Below, piece after piece: positions 34,363 to 44,777 of a DNA stretch of 64,000 bases. Both the position numbers and the translations under genes were made by a program. The DNA comes from Rheum nobile (lineage: Eukaryota > Streptophyta > Magnoliopsida > Caryophyllales > Polygonaceae). Location: NCBI GenBank assembly GCA_027886185.1, contig WOAB01000837.1, forward strand, positions 496,001 through 560,000, read 5' to 3'. How positions within the stretch are numbered: the first letter of the stretch is position 1; each line of letters begins with the position of its first letter. The notes beneath the pieces are model-generated. The model saw nothing but the letters and a program-made list of their open reading frames with translations. It had not been told where the DNA came from and ran no database searches.

Positions 34363-35201
34363 TGATAGCAACATGCATGGGAGAGTTAATCAAAGGCCTC
34401 GAAGGAAGAGGCTCAAGCAAAGTGTGAAGTCTTGTGCAAGTTCGGAATAGTTACTGTCAATTTGGTTCTGGACAGTCTTCAGTAAAACGGCCATAACTAT
34501 GGCTAGAAAATTGATCTAGTGATGATTCAAGATGCGTTGGAAAGCTAATTCAAAGATCTACAACTTCATAGTTTACGTCGAATCAAGATTTCAACAAGAA
34601 GATGGTCAAAACCGTATTTTACTGAGAGTTGTGCCAAGAACTCGGCCCTGACTCGACCGAGTTTCAGCCCGAGTTGTCAACCATCACGAGTCACCTTTAC
34701 TGAGTGAAACTCGGCCCAGACCCGGCCGAGTTTGACTAACAGCGTCAACGAGTTCCCCTTTTCTGAGTGAAACTCGGCCCAGACCCGGCCGAGTTTCCGA
34801 CCGAGTCGCAGTCGCGTCAGCGAGTTTGTTTCGTTCGCTTCGTCGTTTGCTGAACACTTTTATTATTATTTTATATTATTTCTATTGACACTATTTAAGA
34901 CTTGAAACCCTAGTTTGTATTCTTTACGTTGAATTTGAGTAGTAAAGTTGAGTACGCTCCTTCCCTTGAATTCTAACGTCAAATCTCGATCCCCGGATCG
35001 TTTATCCCGTAGCTCGTCGCTTCGAGCAATTGTCGATCATCACGTTGATCCCTTTCATTCATCACGTTGAACGAGTTTGAAGGCTAACTTTTTAGCCCTA
35101 GGAAAGCCATCACGTTGGCTACGGAAGAGAAGAACCGAATCCAAGCTTGAGGAATCCAAGATCCTGCGTTGCAGACAACACTTCAGGGGTTGTTCGCATC
35201 A
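34363..35201 (+). mobile_element. Element D 5' LTR
   Basis: Starts tgatagcaac and ends ttcgcatca. It holds inverted repeats aactcggcc/ggccgagtt at 34708-34732 and 34771-34795, a TATA-like actatttaag at 34888, and a strongly conserved 3' third (from about 34930) shared with solo LTRs F and G. Confidence 0.93.
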
Positions 35202-35202
35202 A

Positions 35203-35215
35203 CTGACATCAGAGT
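35203..35215 (+). promoter_or_regulatory. Primer binding site of element D (degenerate)
   Basis: ctgacatcagagt, right after the LTR, resembles the initiator methionine tRNA complement tggtatcagagc with about three mismatches. A different primer tRNA is possible. Confidence 0.5.
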
Positions 35216-36297
35216 CTTTCCAAGCTAAGTTTGTTTCTTCTCTCTTATTGTGTTTCCTTGCAATTTTCCGCTTGCAAAAACCCAGATTTTTTTTTCCTCA
35301 CCACCGCCCCTTGCCAGAATTATCCCCGCCGTGAACACCACCACCACCGTCCGCCACCACCACCACTCCGTCCGCCACTCTCTCCACCCCTCACGGCTGG
35401 AACCCTAATTTCCCTTAGGTTTGGTTACTTTTCCAACAGCCCTAAAATCTATCATCTAGCAAATCTTGTTTCCTTATTTGCATATTTTGATTTCCTTGTT
35501 TCTTGTTGATCAAGTCTTGCTTTATCTTTGGATTAATTGCTAGATTAGTTGTTAAATTTTATGCCCTCATAGTTGCTCTGTCTCTTCTTTCTTTTCCTGC
35601 ACTTGCTTGTGTGGTTCTTTCTTGCTTGATTCTCCATCATATCAACACAAAAACAAAAACAAAGTGTGACCGTATAAACAAAAACAAACATACTATTCTC
35701 ACTTTCCATCAAACAAAAAAAAGGTTTGGGAAGACGGAAGCCCATAAATTCAAAAAAAAACAAGGGCAGAGAACGCACAATACGGTCATACTCCATCTTC
35801 TATTCTTTCATGTCTCTACGCAACTCTTATTGAAAAGGGGCAAAGAAAAATATTCAACTCTTTTATGATTAATTCTGAGAAACTTGATTTGATCTACTTG
35901 CACTTGGAAATTTGTGTGTTGTTTGGGACTTGATTTGCTAGTTCTTGCTTTCTTGCCTTCCGTTCAAGCCTCTCCCTCCTCACGAGCAACCAAAATTAGT
36001 ACGTCCAGCGGAAAATTTCTTAGTTCACTTTTGAGACAAGGACTTGGCTTGGACTTGTTCTTTTGCTTGGTGCACCTTACTTCTAGTGTTGCATGCTTCG
36101 TATAGGTACTATGGATGTCCCTACATCAAGCGCCTCCCCTTCCACGGGCAATCGACGCCCCAGACACATGGACTCCGATTATGAGCAAATTGCCCAACTT
36201 AGTGCCGAGATTGCATACACGTCGGACCATACGTGACATGCAGTTGCCCACGCCCGACCCCATGTTGAAATCTACGGGCCACCACAGCCCCTAACAC
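35216..36297 (+). other. Element D leader region
   Basis: About 1.1 kb between the primer site and the ORF. It is pyrimidine-rich, with Pro/His-type simple sequence near 35330-35400 and AT-rich sequence after. No domain is recognised. The open frames at 35231-35509 and 35503-35868 have biased composition and look non-coding. Confidence 0.5.
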
Positions 36298-37143
36298 ATG
36301 GCCTCCGTCTGTGCGCGAATTGACCAACTTCAAGCTTGGCATGCCGCGCTGGTTGCCAAGCTCGCGCAACGTCGTCTGGCCATGAGTGACTTCAGGTCAC
36401 CCACGGCTGACCCTCCGGCCACAACCAGCCGGCCCATGGACCGCAAGGCTCCTCTTCTCAATGTCCTCTTCTCGGACACCCCCGATTACGAGTCTTTTGA
36501 CGAGGACACCTACGAAGCCGGCCCGGTATTTGACACCTACGACGATGAGGAGGAGGAGGAGATGGACGAATACATATGCATCTCTATGGACGAGCAAGAC
36601 AACGTTCCTCTTAGCTTGGTTACACGCCGCGTTCTTAACGCCAATGAAGATGGTGGGAGTTGTTGCAACATCATTAATGAAAAGGTGATCCAGCACTTCA
36701 AGTTTGAGACGCCTTCACAACCCGGCATTCAAGGCAAATGCGAGAACCGGCTTCTCTTAGCCCGGTCCCGGGATGTCTCTCCAATAATTCAAGGACGTCG
36801 TCCTTGCTTTTTACTTGCTTCTTTCGCGTGTCTTCTAACTGTTAAAGATCTTGTTGATTTACCCCCTACTGTGACTTCTCTTTTGCAGGACCTTAGGGAT
36901 GTAATGCCCGAGGAGCTTCCCGAGGGATTGCCCCCTATACCCGATGACTATGGTGCGCATCCTACGTTCAACGTCGCTGATCGTTCTCCTTATACGCCTC
37001 ATGCTTCTGACGACGAGGACAAAGCGGGGACGCTTCGCAGCCAAGAAGGGGAGATTGATAGCAACATGCATGGGAGAGTTAATCAAAGGCCTCGAAGGAA
37101 GAGGCTCAAGCAAAGGGTGAAGTCTTGTGCAAGTTCGGAATAG
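36298..37143 (+). CDS. Element D fused gag-protease-pol remnant, 281 codons
   Basis: An uninterrupted frame running 88 bases into the 3' LTR. The N-terminus is not recognised. About residues 60-100 are an acidic spacer (DYESFDE). Then comes a protease remnant: LVTRRVLNA joined directly to EDGGSCCNI, where the usual stretch between is missing. Next is the segment just before RT (LLQDLRDVMPEELPEGLPPI), fused straight to a pol C-terminal-like stretch (HPTFNVADRSPY). The C-terminus in the LTR is basic (RPRRKRLKQRVK). So gag, RT, RNase H and integrase were removed while the frame stayed open. It may be a translated protein or simply recent. Confidence 0.65.
   Translation: MASVCARIDQLQAWHAALVAKLAQRRLAMSDFRSPTADPPATTSRPMDRKAPLLNVLFSDTPDYESFDEDTYEAGPVFDTYDDEEEEEMDEYICISMDEQDNVPLSLVTRRVLNANEDGGSCCNIINEKVIQHFKFETPSQPGIQGKCENRLLLARSRDVSPIIQGRRPCFLLASFACLLTVKDLVDLPPTVTSLLQDLRDVMPEELPEGLPPIPDDYGAHPTFNVADRSPYTPHASDDEDKAGTLRSQEGEIDSNMHGRVNQRPRRKRLKQRVKSCASSE
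37041..37055 (+). promoter_or_regulatory. Polypurine tract of element D
   Basis: ccaagaaggggagat lies immediately before the 3' LTR start tgatagcaac at 37056. Confidence 0.7.
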
Positions 37144-37907
37144 TTACTGTCAATTTGGTTCTGGACAGTCTTCGGTAAAACGGCCATAACTATGGCTAGA
37201 AAATTGATCTAGTGATGATTCAAGATGCGTTGGAAAACTGATTCAAAGATCTACAACTTCATAGTTTACGTCGAATCAAGATTCCAACAAGAAGATGGTC
37301 AAAACCGCGTTTTACTGAGAGTTGTGCCAAGAACTCGGCCCTGACTCGACCGAGTTTCAGCCCGAGTTGTCAACCATCACGAGTCACCTTTACTGAGTGA
37401 AACTCGGCCCAGAACCGGCCGAGTTTCATGGCCGAGTTTGACTAACAGCGTCGACGAGTTCCCCTTTTCTGAGTGAAACTCGGCCCAGACCCGGCCGAGT
37501 TTCCGACCGAGTCGCGGTCGCGTCAGCGAGTTTGTTTCGTTCTCTTCGTCGTTTGCTGAACAGTTTTATTATTATTTTATATTATTTCTTTTGACACTAT
37601 TTAAGACTTGAAACTCTAGTTTGTATTCTTTACGTTGAATTTGAGTAGTAAAGTTGAGTACGCTCCTTCCCTTGAATTCTAACGTCAAATCTCGATCCCC
37701 GGATCGTTTATCCCGTAGTTCGTCGCTTCGAGCAATTGTCGATCATCACGTTGATCCCTTTCGTTCATCACGTTGAACGAGTTTGAAGGCTAACTCTTTA
37801 GCCCTAGGAAAGCCATCACGTTGGCTACGGAAGAGAAGAACTGAATCCAAGCTTGAGGAATCCAAGATCCTGCGTTGCAGACAACACTTCAGGGGTTGTT
37901 CGCATCA
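37056..37907 (+). mobile_element. Element D 3' LTR
   Basis: 852-bp copy of the 5' LTR, with the extra 13 bases tttcatggccgag near 37422-37440. The D reading frame ends inside it at TAG 37141-37143. Target duplication gtcga follows. Confidence 0.93.
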
Positions 37908-37912
37908 GTCGA

Positions 37913-38411
37913 GTACTGTCGTCCTCCTGATTGTTGCCTCTGCAGTCCAGACGACCACCGCTGCGGAGCTTGTCGCCGCGCAGCACCGCCACACCACCGT
38001 CCCCGGCACCGTGCCGCGTCGTCAAGCCCGTTGAGCCACCTCTGTTGCAATTTTCTTCACACGTTCGAACAAACAGGTATAGCAAAGTGGTGGTGCAGTA
38101 AGTATTAATTAGCATGTGTTATGTTATGTTATAGAAACTAACATGTATAGTTAACGGAAAGAATTAGTTCTAGGTTAAATTGGATTCAGCATGATTAGGA
38201 TTAATTAGATTAAAATAATAGATATTATTTTAATTTGATAAAGAAAATAATATTGTATTATTTTATAATCGCAAAAAAATCAACAATTAGAATTTATAAA
38301 TGATATTTATAAAATTGTTGAGATGGTTCATGAGATTATTAAAATAAATTGACTAATGGTAGTTTATTTTTTGGTACATCTCAGAACCCCTATTGGATCG
38401 AAATTGAAGCA
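37913..38411 (+). mobile_element. Element A 3' LTR, third piece
   Basis: Matches window positions about 280-815 in direct orientation (gtactgtc, then the ttcgaacaaaca region, then AT-rich sequence). It stops abruptly after attgaagc at 38411, where an inverted segment begins. Confidence 0.88.
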
Positions 38412-38800
38412 TTAGGGCAATAATCCTCATAACACCAAGTTATAAAGAAACGATTAAACCTCATAAGGAAATAACGTTCATACGAATACTCGTGCTAAAC
38501 TAGCATATATGTCCACACCAATGCACAACAAATCCACACCAAGTTTATCTAGCACCCTATAATAATAATAGATAAATATATATAGGTCGTTGCTAGCATA
38601 ATATACAACCTAATAAATAAGGTTTATTATTTACACCAATTTATCACACAAGTTCCCAAACAACAAATAATTTTTTTATCCCAACTTAATTTAGACAATA
38701 GATTAATTGTCAATTAAGAAAAATATGGAATAAAATAGCAAGAGCGAACCGCCACTTGCCTTAGATTATTTTGACGTTAAAACGATGTAACAACGGATGT
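38412..38800 (-). mobile_element. Inverted LTR segment at the end of element A
   Basis: Reverse complement of about 843-1232 of the 5' LTR, including the conserved hairpin at 38738-38759. Both breakpoints are abrupt: the left side is A LTR in direct orientation, the right side is gag coding sequence. It is an inversion or a template-switch product. Confidence 0.85.
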
Positions 38801-39150
38801 CGGCATTATGTTGGCTCTGAAGTGCATTTTGAAGAACAAAAGATCTGGTACTTCCATGGATGGATGAGTCCAGAAATAAAACCCCTAATGGTGCGTCACG
38901 GTTGCGCTACTCTAGAGCAGTATGTGGATGCGGCCTACAAAATAGAGGTTACGCTGGAAGAATCCACCCGTAAGCTAGAGGAAAAGAATAAGGCCAAAGG
39001 TAGGCAACAGAACCAGAAGTTTAATGCATTTAAGCGACCGACATCGCCTACCAAGTTTGAGAAGTCTGGTCGTTCTAAGACCGAGACGAATCAGTCTGAA
39101 TTTACCAAAGGCTCGGGTTGGAGTAGCGGTACAATTCAATGTCACAACCT
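38801..39150 (+). pseudogene. Isolated gag fragment
   Basis: Reads as Tekay-type gag from YVGSEV to the start of the first zinc knuckle (IQCHN): GWMSPEIKPLMVRHGCATLEQ, YVDAAYKIEVTLEES, and a Lys/Gln-rich linker. It has CAG (Gln) where element A has TAG in EQYVDA. It starts and ends mid-domain and is joined directly to an LTR end. It comes from a relative of A and B, not from A itself. Confidence 0.82.
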
Positions 39151-39522
39151 TGAAGTAACAAATCGAAGACGAAGGCTTTGCAGTTGAAGATTTAAAGTGA
39201 TATCTTTAAGGTTGTCTAGTATTAATATTCTTAATTAAACATAATACTTGGATAAACTAGTCATGTATTTAGGGTTTATTTAAAAGTCTTCCGCTGTAAT
39301 TTAAATATCGTTTGTAAATTATCCTTCTCAATTTACGAGAGGAATCTTAATAAAAGATTGAGTCTTCTTTATACAAATTCTTCCGCTACTTACTCTTTAT
39401 TATTTAATGTTCATTTATTTATTTAAGTATACTTGTTCCGATTAAAGTCTTCGGTGACATTGGACTTTACAGTCTGAGGTCACTGACGTGTGACACTACC
39501 GACATAAGTCGGGGGTGTTACA
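39151..39522 (+). mobile_element. LTR 3' end fragment
   Basis: Resembles 26215-26585 of the element C LTR (aagtcttccgctg, gaggtcactg, then a terminal gggggtgttaca at 39511-39522). It closes the composite block; what follows is not LTR. Confidence 0.82.
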
Positions 39523-39689
39523 GTATCAGGAACCTCTGACCAACAGATATATGGTCCATCGTAATGTGAATGTACAATAATTGCAGTTGCAAGCACCGTG
39601 TATCTCTTTTGGAACATTGAAAGTGCATTTGCTTTAATCCATAACCTATCAACAAATAACAAGCAAATAAAAACTATCAACACACATAC

Positions 39690-40240
39690 AAACTGTAATC
39701 ACACGTACTGTCATCACACATTAGCAATGATAAATCAAAATAAACAATGTCATCACACATACTAATGTGTAATCACACTTGAAAATGTTGTCATCAAATT
39801 ACCAAATTGTCATTACATAGATATTGTCATCAATATTTACAAGTAATCATGAACCTAAACATTGTCATCACACGTACAAACTGTAATCACATATTTTGTC
39901 ATCAACATTAGCAAGGTAAAATCAAAATAAACATTGTCATTACACATACTAATGTGTAAACACACTTAAGAAACACTATCATCAAATTACCAAATTGTTA
40001 TTACATATATATTGTCATTAACATTAGCAACTAATCATGAACATAAACATTGTCATCACAAATACTAATGTGTAATCACACTTGCAAAACACTGTCATCA
40101 CACTACTACTATTGTCATCACACATACTAATGTGTAATCACATTTGCAAAACACTGTCATTACACTACTACTACTACTACTGTCATCGCGCATACTAATG
40201 TGTAACTACACTTGCAAAACACTATCATCACAATACTACT
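39690..40240. repeat. Degenerate AT-rich tandem repeat, left part
   Basis: Repeated variants of tgtcatcacacatactaatg, tgtaatcacacttgcaaaac, and actgtcatcacac(tact)n. Units are irregular, about 60-130 bases, with an ACT microsatellite near 40160-40180. The repeat is cut by an LTR relic and continues at 41143. Bases 39523-39689 are unassigned; a short minus-strand open frame there is not convincing. Confidence 0.75.
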
Positions 40241-41142
40241 TGTAACACCCCCTAACTTACGTCAGTAGTGCCACACACTAGTGACCTCAGACTGCAAAGT
40301 CCAAAGTCACCCTAGGCTTTAATCGGAACAATTATGCTTAAATAAATAACTAAACGTTAAGTAATAACATATTAAATAGTGAAAGACTTTTGAAACAAAT
40401 ACTTAATTATATATATTTTTGGCCCCCATGTTTATGCTGCTGCGTTTTTGCTGCGTTTTTGCTGTCTTGAGGTAGAAGAAGACAGCCCAAATTCAAATCG
40501 TGGCCCCCATGTTTATGCTTAATTATATATTTTTGCCCAACTTTTTAAGTTGTGGCAAAAATACCCTTAATTTAAATTTTAAAAATTATCAAATTTATCC
40601 AAACTTATTTAGAAATTATCCTAAATTTATTTATACATTTTAACCCAAATTTAAGTTAGCGAAAAATTTAAATTAGGCTAATTTTAAGCTTAAAGCACCT
40701 TTTATTATATTTTACTTAACATTCTATTATTCTTACTTTAAATACTTTAAGCTTAACATGATAATCTTATTTAAATTAATATTAACCTAAGTTAACATAA
40801 TTTAAATGATTCATGGCTTAAAGAGGTAACCTACTTAGGTTAAGTATTATTTTATCCCTTCATTAATAAACAAAATAACTCTTTTAACCTTTATTATTAT
40901 ATCTAAAAATTCCCAAAACCACAATCATGGTTATACTTAATCATTTATTTCTACCCATACTATTATAACCCATTTGATAATTTGTTCAAAAAATTATCTT
41001 AACCTAACTTTTGAACTTAAGTTAATGAAAATTTAAATTACTCCTCTAAAAGAAATAAAATAAATTTCATAACTTTTATTATTATCAAAATAAAGAATAT
41101 AAAAAGTACATTAATACCCTTATGATAAAATGATGGTTATTA
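40241..41142 (-). mobile_element. Minus-strand LTR relic in the tandem repeat
   Basis: Starts tgtaacaccccctaac, the reverse complement of the LTR ends of the C-like family, and finishes in the reverse complement of the element A LTR start (acattaatacccttatg near 41110). About 900 bp, much shorter than relatives, so internally deleted. It contains a repeated ggcccccatgtttatgct (about 40422 and 40501). I see no clear target duplication. Confidence 0.68.
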
Positions 41143-41385
41143 AGTATTGTTGTTGTCGCACCTACTAATGTGTAATCAAACTTGTGAAACACTATCATCA
41201 CACCACTACTACTGTCACAAATAACTCTCATCAACCATAGCTTGGTGACAATTGTATACCGTAACCAAATCATTAAGATAAACAATGTCAACACACATAC
41301 TAATGTGTAATTACAGTAGCAAAACACTATCATCACACTGTTACTATTGTCACCAATAAATCTCATAAACCATTGCTTGGTGATA
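41143..41385. repeat. Degenerate AT-rich tandem repeat, right part
   Basis: Continues the 39690-40240 repeat (ctactaatgtgtaatcaaac, ctatcatcacac). Two copies of accat(a/t)gcttggtga are at about 41235 and 41368. It is interrupted at 41386 by the LTR of element E. Confidence 0.7.
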
Positions 41386-42083
41386 TGATGCGTTCCGGGC
41401 TCCCAAAATGTGAATCCGAGCGGATCTAGGTAGGAGGTTTGCGCACGTCGTCTTACTCGACTCGAACCGGGACGAATCCAAGCCAAAATCGGGTTGAACG
41501 TGACCGGACTGGAGGGGGATCTCGGCTGTGGCCGAGAGCCAAGGAGGCCGAATGGAGAACAAGGCTATGGCGGACGAGTGGGGTGGGCTCGCGAGTGGGT
41601 TCGGTTAGTCGGCGATGGCAGTAGAGCCGTGGTTGAGTTTGAATCAACCCAAGCAGCGGGAGCAAGCTCGACGACAACCTAGGGTTTAATTCAATTTCAA
41701 CGTAATCATAAATTAGGTAAAGAAGGGCTCATATAGGAGCCAAAACAAGGTTCATGATCGATGGGCCTACAAACATAGTGGGTCGGCTCTCTTGGCACAA
41801 GAGAGGCCCGACATCCCGAAATAGAAACTTGTCATAAGCGGCAACATCCAAATATAGTAACTACTAAAAACAATAACTTTCCAAACTTAGAAACATTCTA
41901 AGAATAGAAACTGCTAAGAAGGGAAACTGCTAAATAAGAAAAATACTAAAAATAGAAAATGTCTCGAAATTGGCATGTGAACCTCACAATACCAAAACAA
42001 CTCAAATGGCACGACAAGTGCCGAGTAAATATCCAAGCGCCTCGGTGTTGGCCGCTGTCAATGTCGTGATCGGGGTCGCATCA
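41386..42083 (-). mobile_element. Element E 3' LTR (minus strand)
   Basis: 698 bp, tgatgcgttcc to gggtcgcatca on the plus strand. On the minus strand it is preceded by a polypurine tract (complement of 42084-42098) and by the E coding region. No second copy is found in the window, so the 5' LTR of E is lost or too diverged to see. Confidence 0.75.
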
Positions 42084-42098
42084 CTCTCCCCCCCTTTG
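42084..42098 (-). promoter_or_regulatory. Polypurine tract of element E
   Basis: On the minus strand, caaaggggggagag precedes the LTR start. The surrounding frame (ETFRSKGGES) parallels the end of the element D frame (GTLRSQEGE). Confidence 0.65.
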
Positions 42099-42368
42099 CT
42101 GCGAAACGTCTCCATTTCGCCAATGTCGTCGTCCGGGGGCACGTTCGACCGCAAGCTTCCGGGCTCGAAAATGAAGCAACGCCGGTGCATGTTTGTCTGC
42201 TGCGCGTTTGTCCTTGTGTGCCTTTCCAGCGGCACAATGCTCTTCTCAGGTCCAACACGGTCTACCTTGCGTCATAGCCACGGAGAATCTGGGGGCAGCG
42301 CTTGCGCCATGCTTGAAGCCCGAGTGAGCGCATCAGGAGGCACATCATCAAACACCTGCAAGAGAGAT
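42099..42368 (-). pseudogene. Element E pol 3' end remnant
   Basis: On the minus strand a segment resembling the bases just before RT (LLQVFDDVPPD, compare LLQDLRDVMPEE in D) is followed, without any RT or integrase motif, by the end of pol and the polypurine tract. RT, RNase H and integrase have been deleted. The reading is broken near 42270. Confidence 0.5.
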
Positions 42369-42373
42369 GTGAC

Positions 42374-43191
42374 AATGATAGCTCCATGACCCCCTCGATG
42401 ACGGCGAAGGACGAAGATGACGCAATGAAGGTGCGCTCGAATGCCCCGATAACAAGAGCTCGCACAAGGGCAATGGAGCGAGCAACACAATCATTAGTCT
42501 CGCAGGCGCACGCAAGTGACGCGGGTTCATCTAGTCCTAAATGGGTCCTTTTCTTGACCTATGAAGGATTAGGTGAGGTCCCGCCTTAGTCGACGCCGGA
42601 CGAGAAAGCATCAGAATGTCGTTCAGTAGAAGTGCACGATTTGCTGCAAACCATGCGGTGTTGCATTCAAACCGTGCACCAGCAAAATTTAGAGTTCTCA
42701 GTTGAACTGCACGGTTTGCTGCAAACCGTGCGGTGTTGCATGCAAACCGTGCACCAGCCAAAACATTGCTTTCAGTTGAACTGCACAGTTTGTAACAAAC
42801 TGTGTGGTAGTCCTGACGCGGCGCAGATTATTTTTCCGAGATCTTTTCTTTTAGGAAATATTATTTTGACGGTATTTAAACTTAGAAAAACCCTACTTTG
42901 TAAACTTGATGTTGATTTGAGTAGTAAAGTTGAGTACGCTCCTTCCTTGAATCTCACATCCAAACCCTTCGATCCCATGGATCAAACTATCCCGTAGCTC
43001 GTCGCTTCGAGCAATCATTCAATCACCGTCTCTTCGGTGTCTAGTGATCATCACTTTGATTGAGTTTAAAGGCTATCTCTTTAGCCCTAGGAAAGCCATC
43101 ACTTTGGCTACGGAAGAGAAGGATTCAACTACAATCTTGAGGAATCAAAGATCCTGCGTTGCTAACGACACTTCAGGGGTTGTTCGCGTCA
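42374..43191 (+). mobile_element. Solo LTR F inside element E (TSD gacaa)
   Basis: 818 bp, starting tgatagctcc and ending ttcgcgtca, flanked by gacaa at 42369-42373 and 43192-43196. The last 300 bases match the LTR of element D closely. The first 220 bases can be read in frame as a pol C-terminus (PITRARTRAME), so in the parent element pol ran into the 3' LTR. The middle has three copies of a unit with the perfect inverted repeat gcacggtttg/caaaccgtgc (best at 42709-42731). Confidence 0.93.
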
Positions 43192-43196
43192 GACAA

Positions 43197-44110
43197 TATG
43201 GGGTAACTCATAGGGATCCTTTAAAAAAGAAAGACACACAGATGGAGAAATAGGAGAACGTCCCTGAAAAGATGGAGGAAACGCCTGTGAGTGAGTCAGC
43301 AAAGCTAGATGCTCGACTCGGTCCTGCAGGGTGGGCACCAGATTGCCGGCATCAGGATCAAGTGAATGCGGGCGTGCTTGTGGCGGTGTCCCAGGTGGTA
43401 GCGCCGAATGATTACCGGTCGCGGTCGCGGTTGTTTTGGCCGCGGTCGTGGTTTCGTGGGCCGCGGTCGCGGCTGCTGCTTCCGCGGTCGCAGCTTGTGC
43501 AGAGATGATATGTCGCGCTTCTGCGGCCTTCGCGCGGTTCCTCTCCACGTGGTCATGTAAGATCTCCTGAGGCATCATAAGGAGAAGAGTGACTCGCCTA
43601 CCGCCATGCATAAAGATATAAGTGTTGAGGAACCCATCATGGACTGTCTTCCTATCATATTGCCAAGGTCTACCAAGTAAAAGATGAGTAGGATCCATAG
43701 ATACAATATCACATAAAACAATATCATGGTATTGACCAATTTGAAATGGGATGCGGCATTGCTTGTGTACCGCATCGCCCTTACCTTCAGAAAGCCACTA
43801 AAGACCATAGGGCTGAGGGTGTGGCTGTGTCGGTAACTGAAGGTGTCGGATCACCTTCTCACTCACAATGTTGCAGCACGAACCATCATTTATTATCACG
43901 CTGAGGTCGGCATGCTGGACCAGACATCTGGTATGGAAGAGGGTCTCTCTCTGGTCCATCATAGGCACCTTCGTCATAGTAAGGGCACGCTACGCGAAGA
44001 GGCTAAGGGGGGTACCCGCAGATAAATCATGGGGTGCACAGGTGTACTCATCGTCGTGAAGAGCGTAGTCTTGGTGCTCTAGAGCTATCTCCTCGTCTGG
44101 CTCATCATCA
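43197..44110 (-). pseudogene. Element E protease region
   Basis: Minus-strand gypsy protease remnant. A spacer (YESFDDEPDEE) is followed by ETLFHTRCLV, an active-site segment reading IINDGSCCN where relatives have I(I/V)DGGSC, then PHPQPY, CDIVSMDPTHLLLGRPWQ and HDGFLNTY. Frames change several times. After the protease comes an Ala-rich stretch encoded by repeated ccgcggtcgcgg-like DNA (43417-43500), similar to the gag N-terminus of E at about 45725-45805. Confidence 0.75.
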
Positions 44111-44121
44111 AAGGACTCATA

Positions 44122-44777
44122 TCATGCGGCCTGGGTGAATAGAATCTTCTTTGGGTTGGGGCAGTCGTACTGGATGTGTCCATGTCCACCGCAACGAAAG
44201 CAGGCCTGGTCTCGGGTCCGATCAACGTGCTGTGGGGGCTCCCGAAGCGAGGCACGCGGGGCGATAGGTCGCGATGCCTCATGTCCACGAGCCGGGGGCT
44301 GAGTCGGTCGGGGCTGCACTGGAGAGGACACATTAGTAGAAACGGAAGGAGTAGGGTTAGTGTCGTACCTGCGAGACGAATTCTGGGGCCAGGGGGTCTG
44401 TCTCCGTCGTTGCTGTTGCTGGTGGATCATCATCGCCGTATGAGTCAACTGGTTCAGGTCCCGTATAGGTAGTATCTCCAATTGGTCTCGTATATTGGGA
44501 TTTAACCCACTCAGAAACCTGGTCTGCATAGTAGCAGGGGCGATGCTCATACCCGCTTTATAATACAGATCCTCGAGTTTGGCGAAAAACTCGAGTGGCG
44601 TCTGGGTTCCCTGGCGAGCGAGCGCAATGTCCATCCACATGCGGTCTAGAAGTCGTCTGGGACATATTTGCGGCGCATGATGAACATTAGCTGGTGCCAC
44701 TGCTCAATAGGCTCAAGGCCTCTTCGTTCCCTGTTAGTATAGAAACGATGCCACCAACATCGGGCAGTGCCACGAAA
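44122..44777 (-). pseudogene. Element E gag, C-terminal part
   Basis: Gag core and a zinc knuckle: FRGTARCWWHRFY, EFFAKLEDLYYKAG, TRFLSGLNPNIRDQLE, a Gln/Arg-rich linker, and CFRCGGHGHIQYDC near 44165. It is separated from the N-terminal part by a TAG at 44778-44780 and contains another TAG near 44650. Related to, but clearly different from, gag of A and B. Confidence 0.82.

Larger units (their letters stand above)
34363..37907 (+). mobile_element. Element D: short non-autonomous LTR element (TSD gtcga)
   Basis: A 3545-bp element flanked by gtcga (34358-34362 and 37908-37912). LTRs are 839 and 852 bp; the size difference is one 13-bp indel in the palindrome region, and about 18 base changes are visible between the copies. 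The internal region is 1854 bp and lacks RT, RNase H and integrase. Protein remnants resemble a Ty3/gypsy chromovirus of another lineage than A to C. Confidence 0.94.

Noticed and set aside
39480..39683. 67-codon minus-strand frame ending near an LTR junction
   Set aside because: It runs into LTR sequence and has no homologue I recognise; too short to call an exon.
42632..42997. 121-codon plus-strand frame
   Set aside because: It is inside solo LTR F and spans its palindromic tandem units; repeated peptide comes from the DNA repeats.
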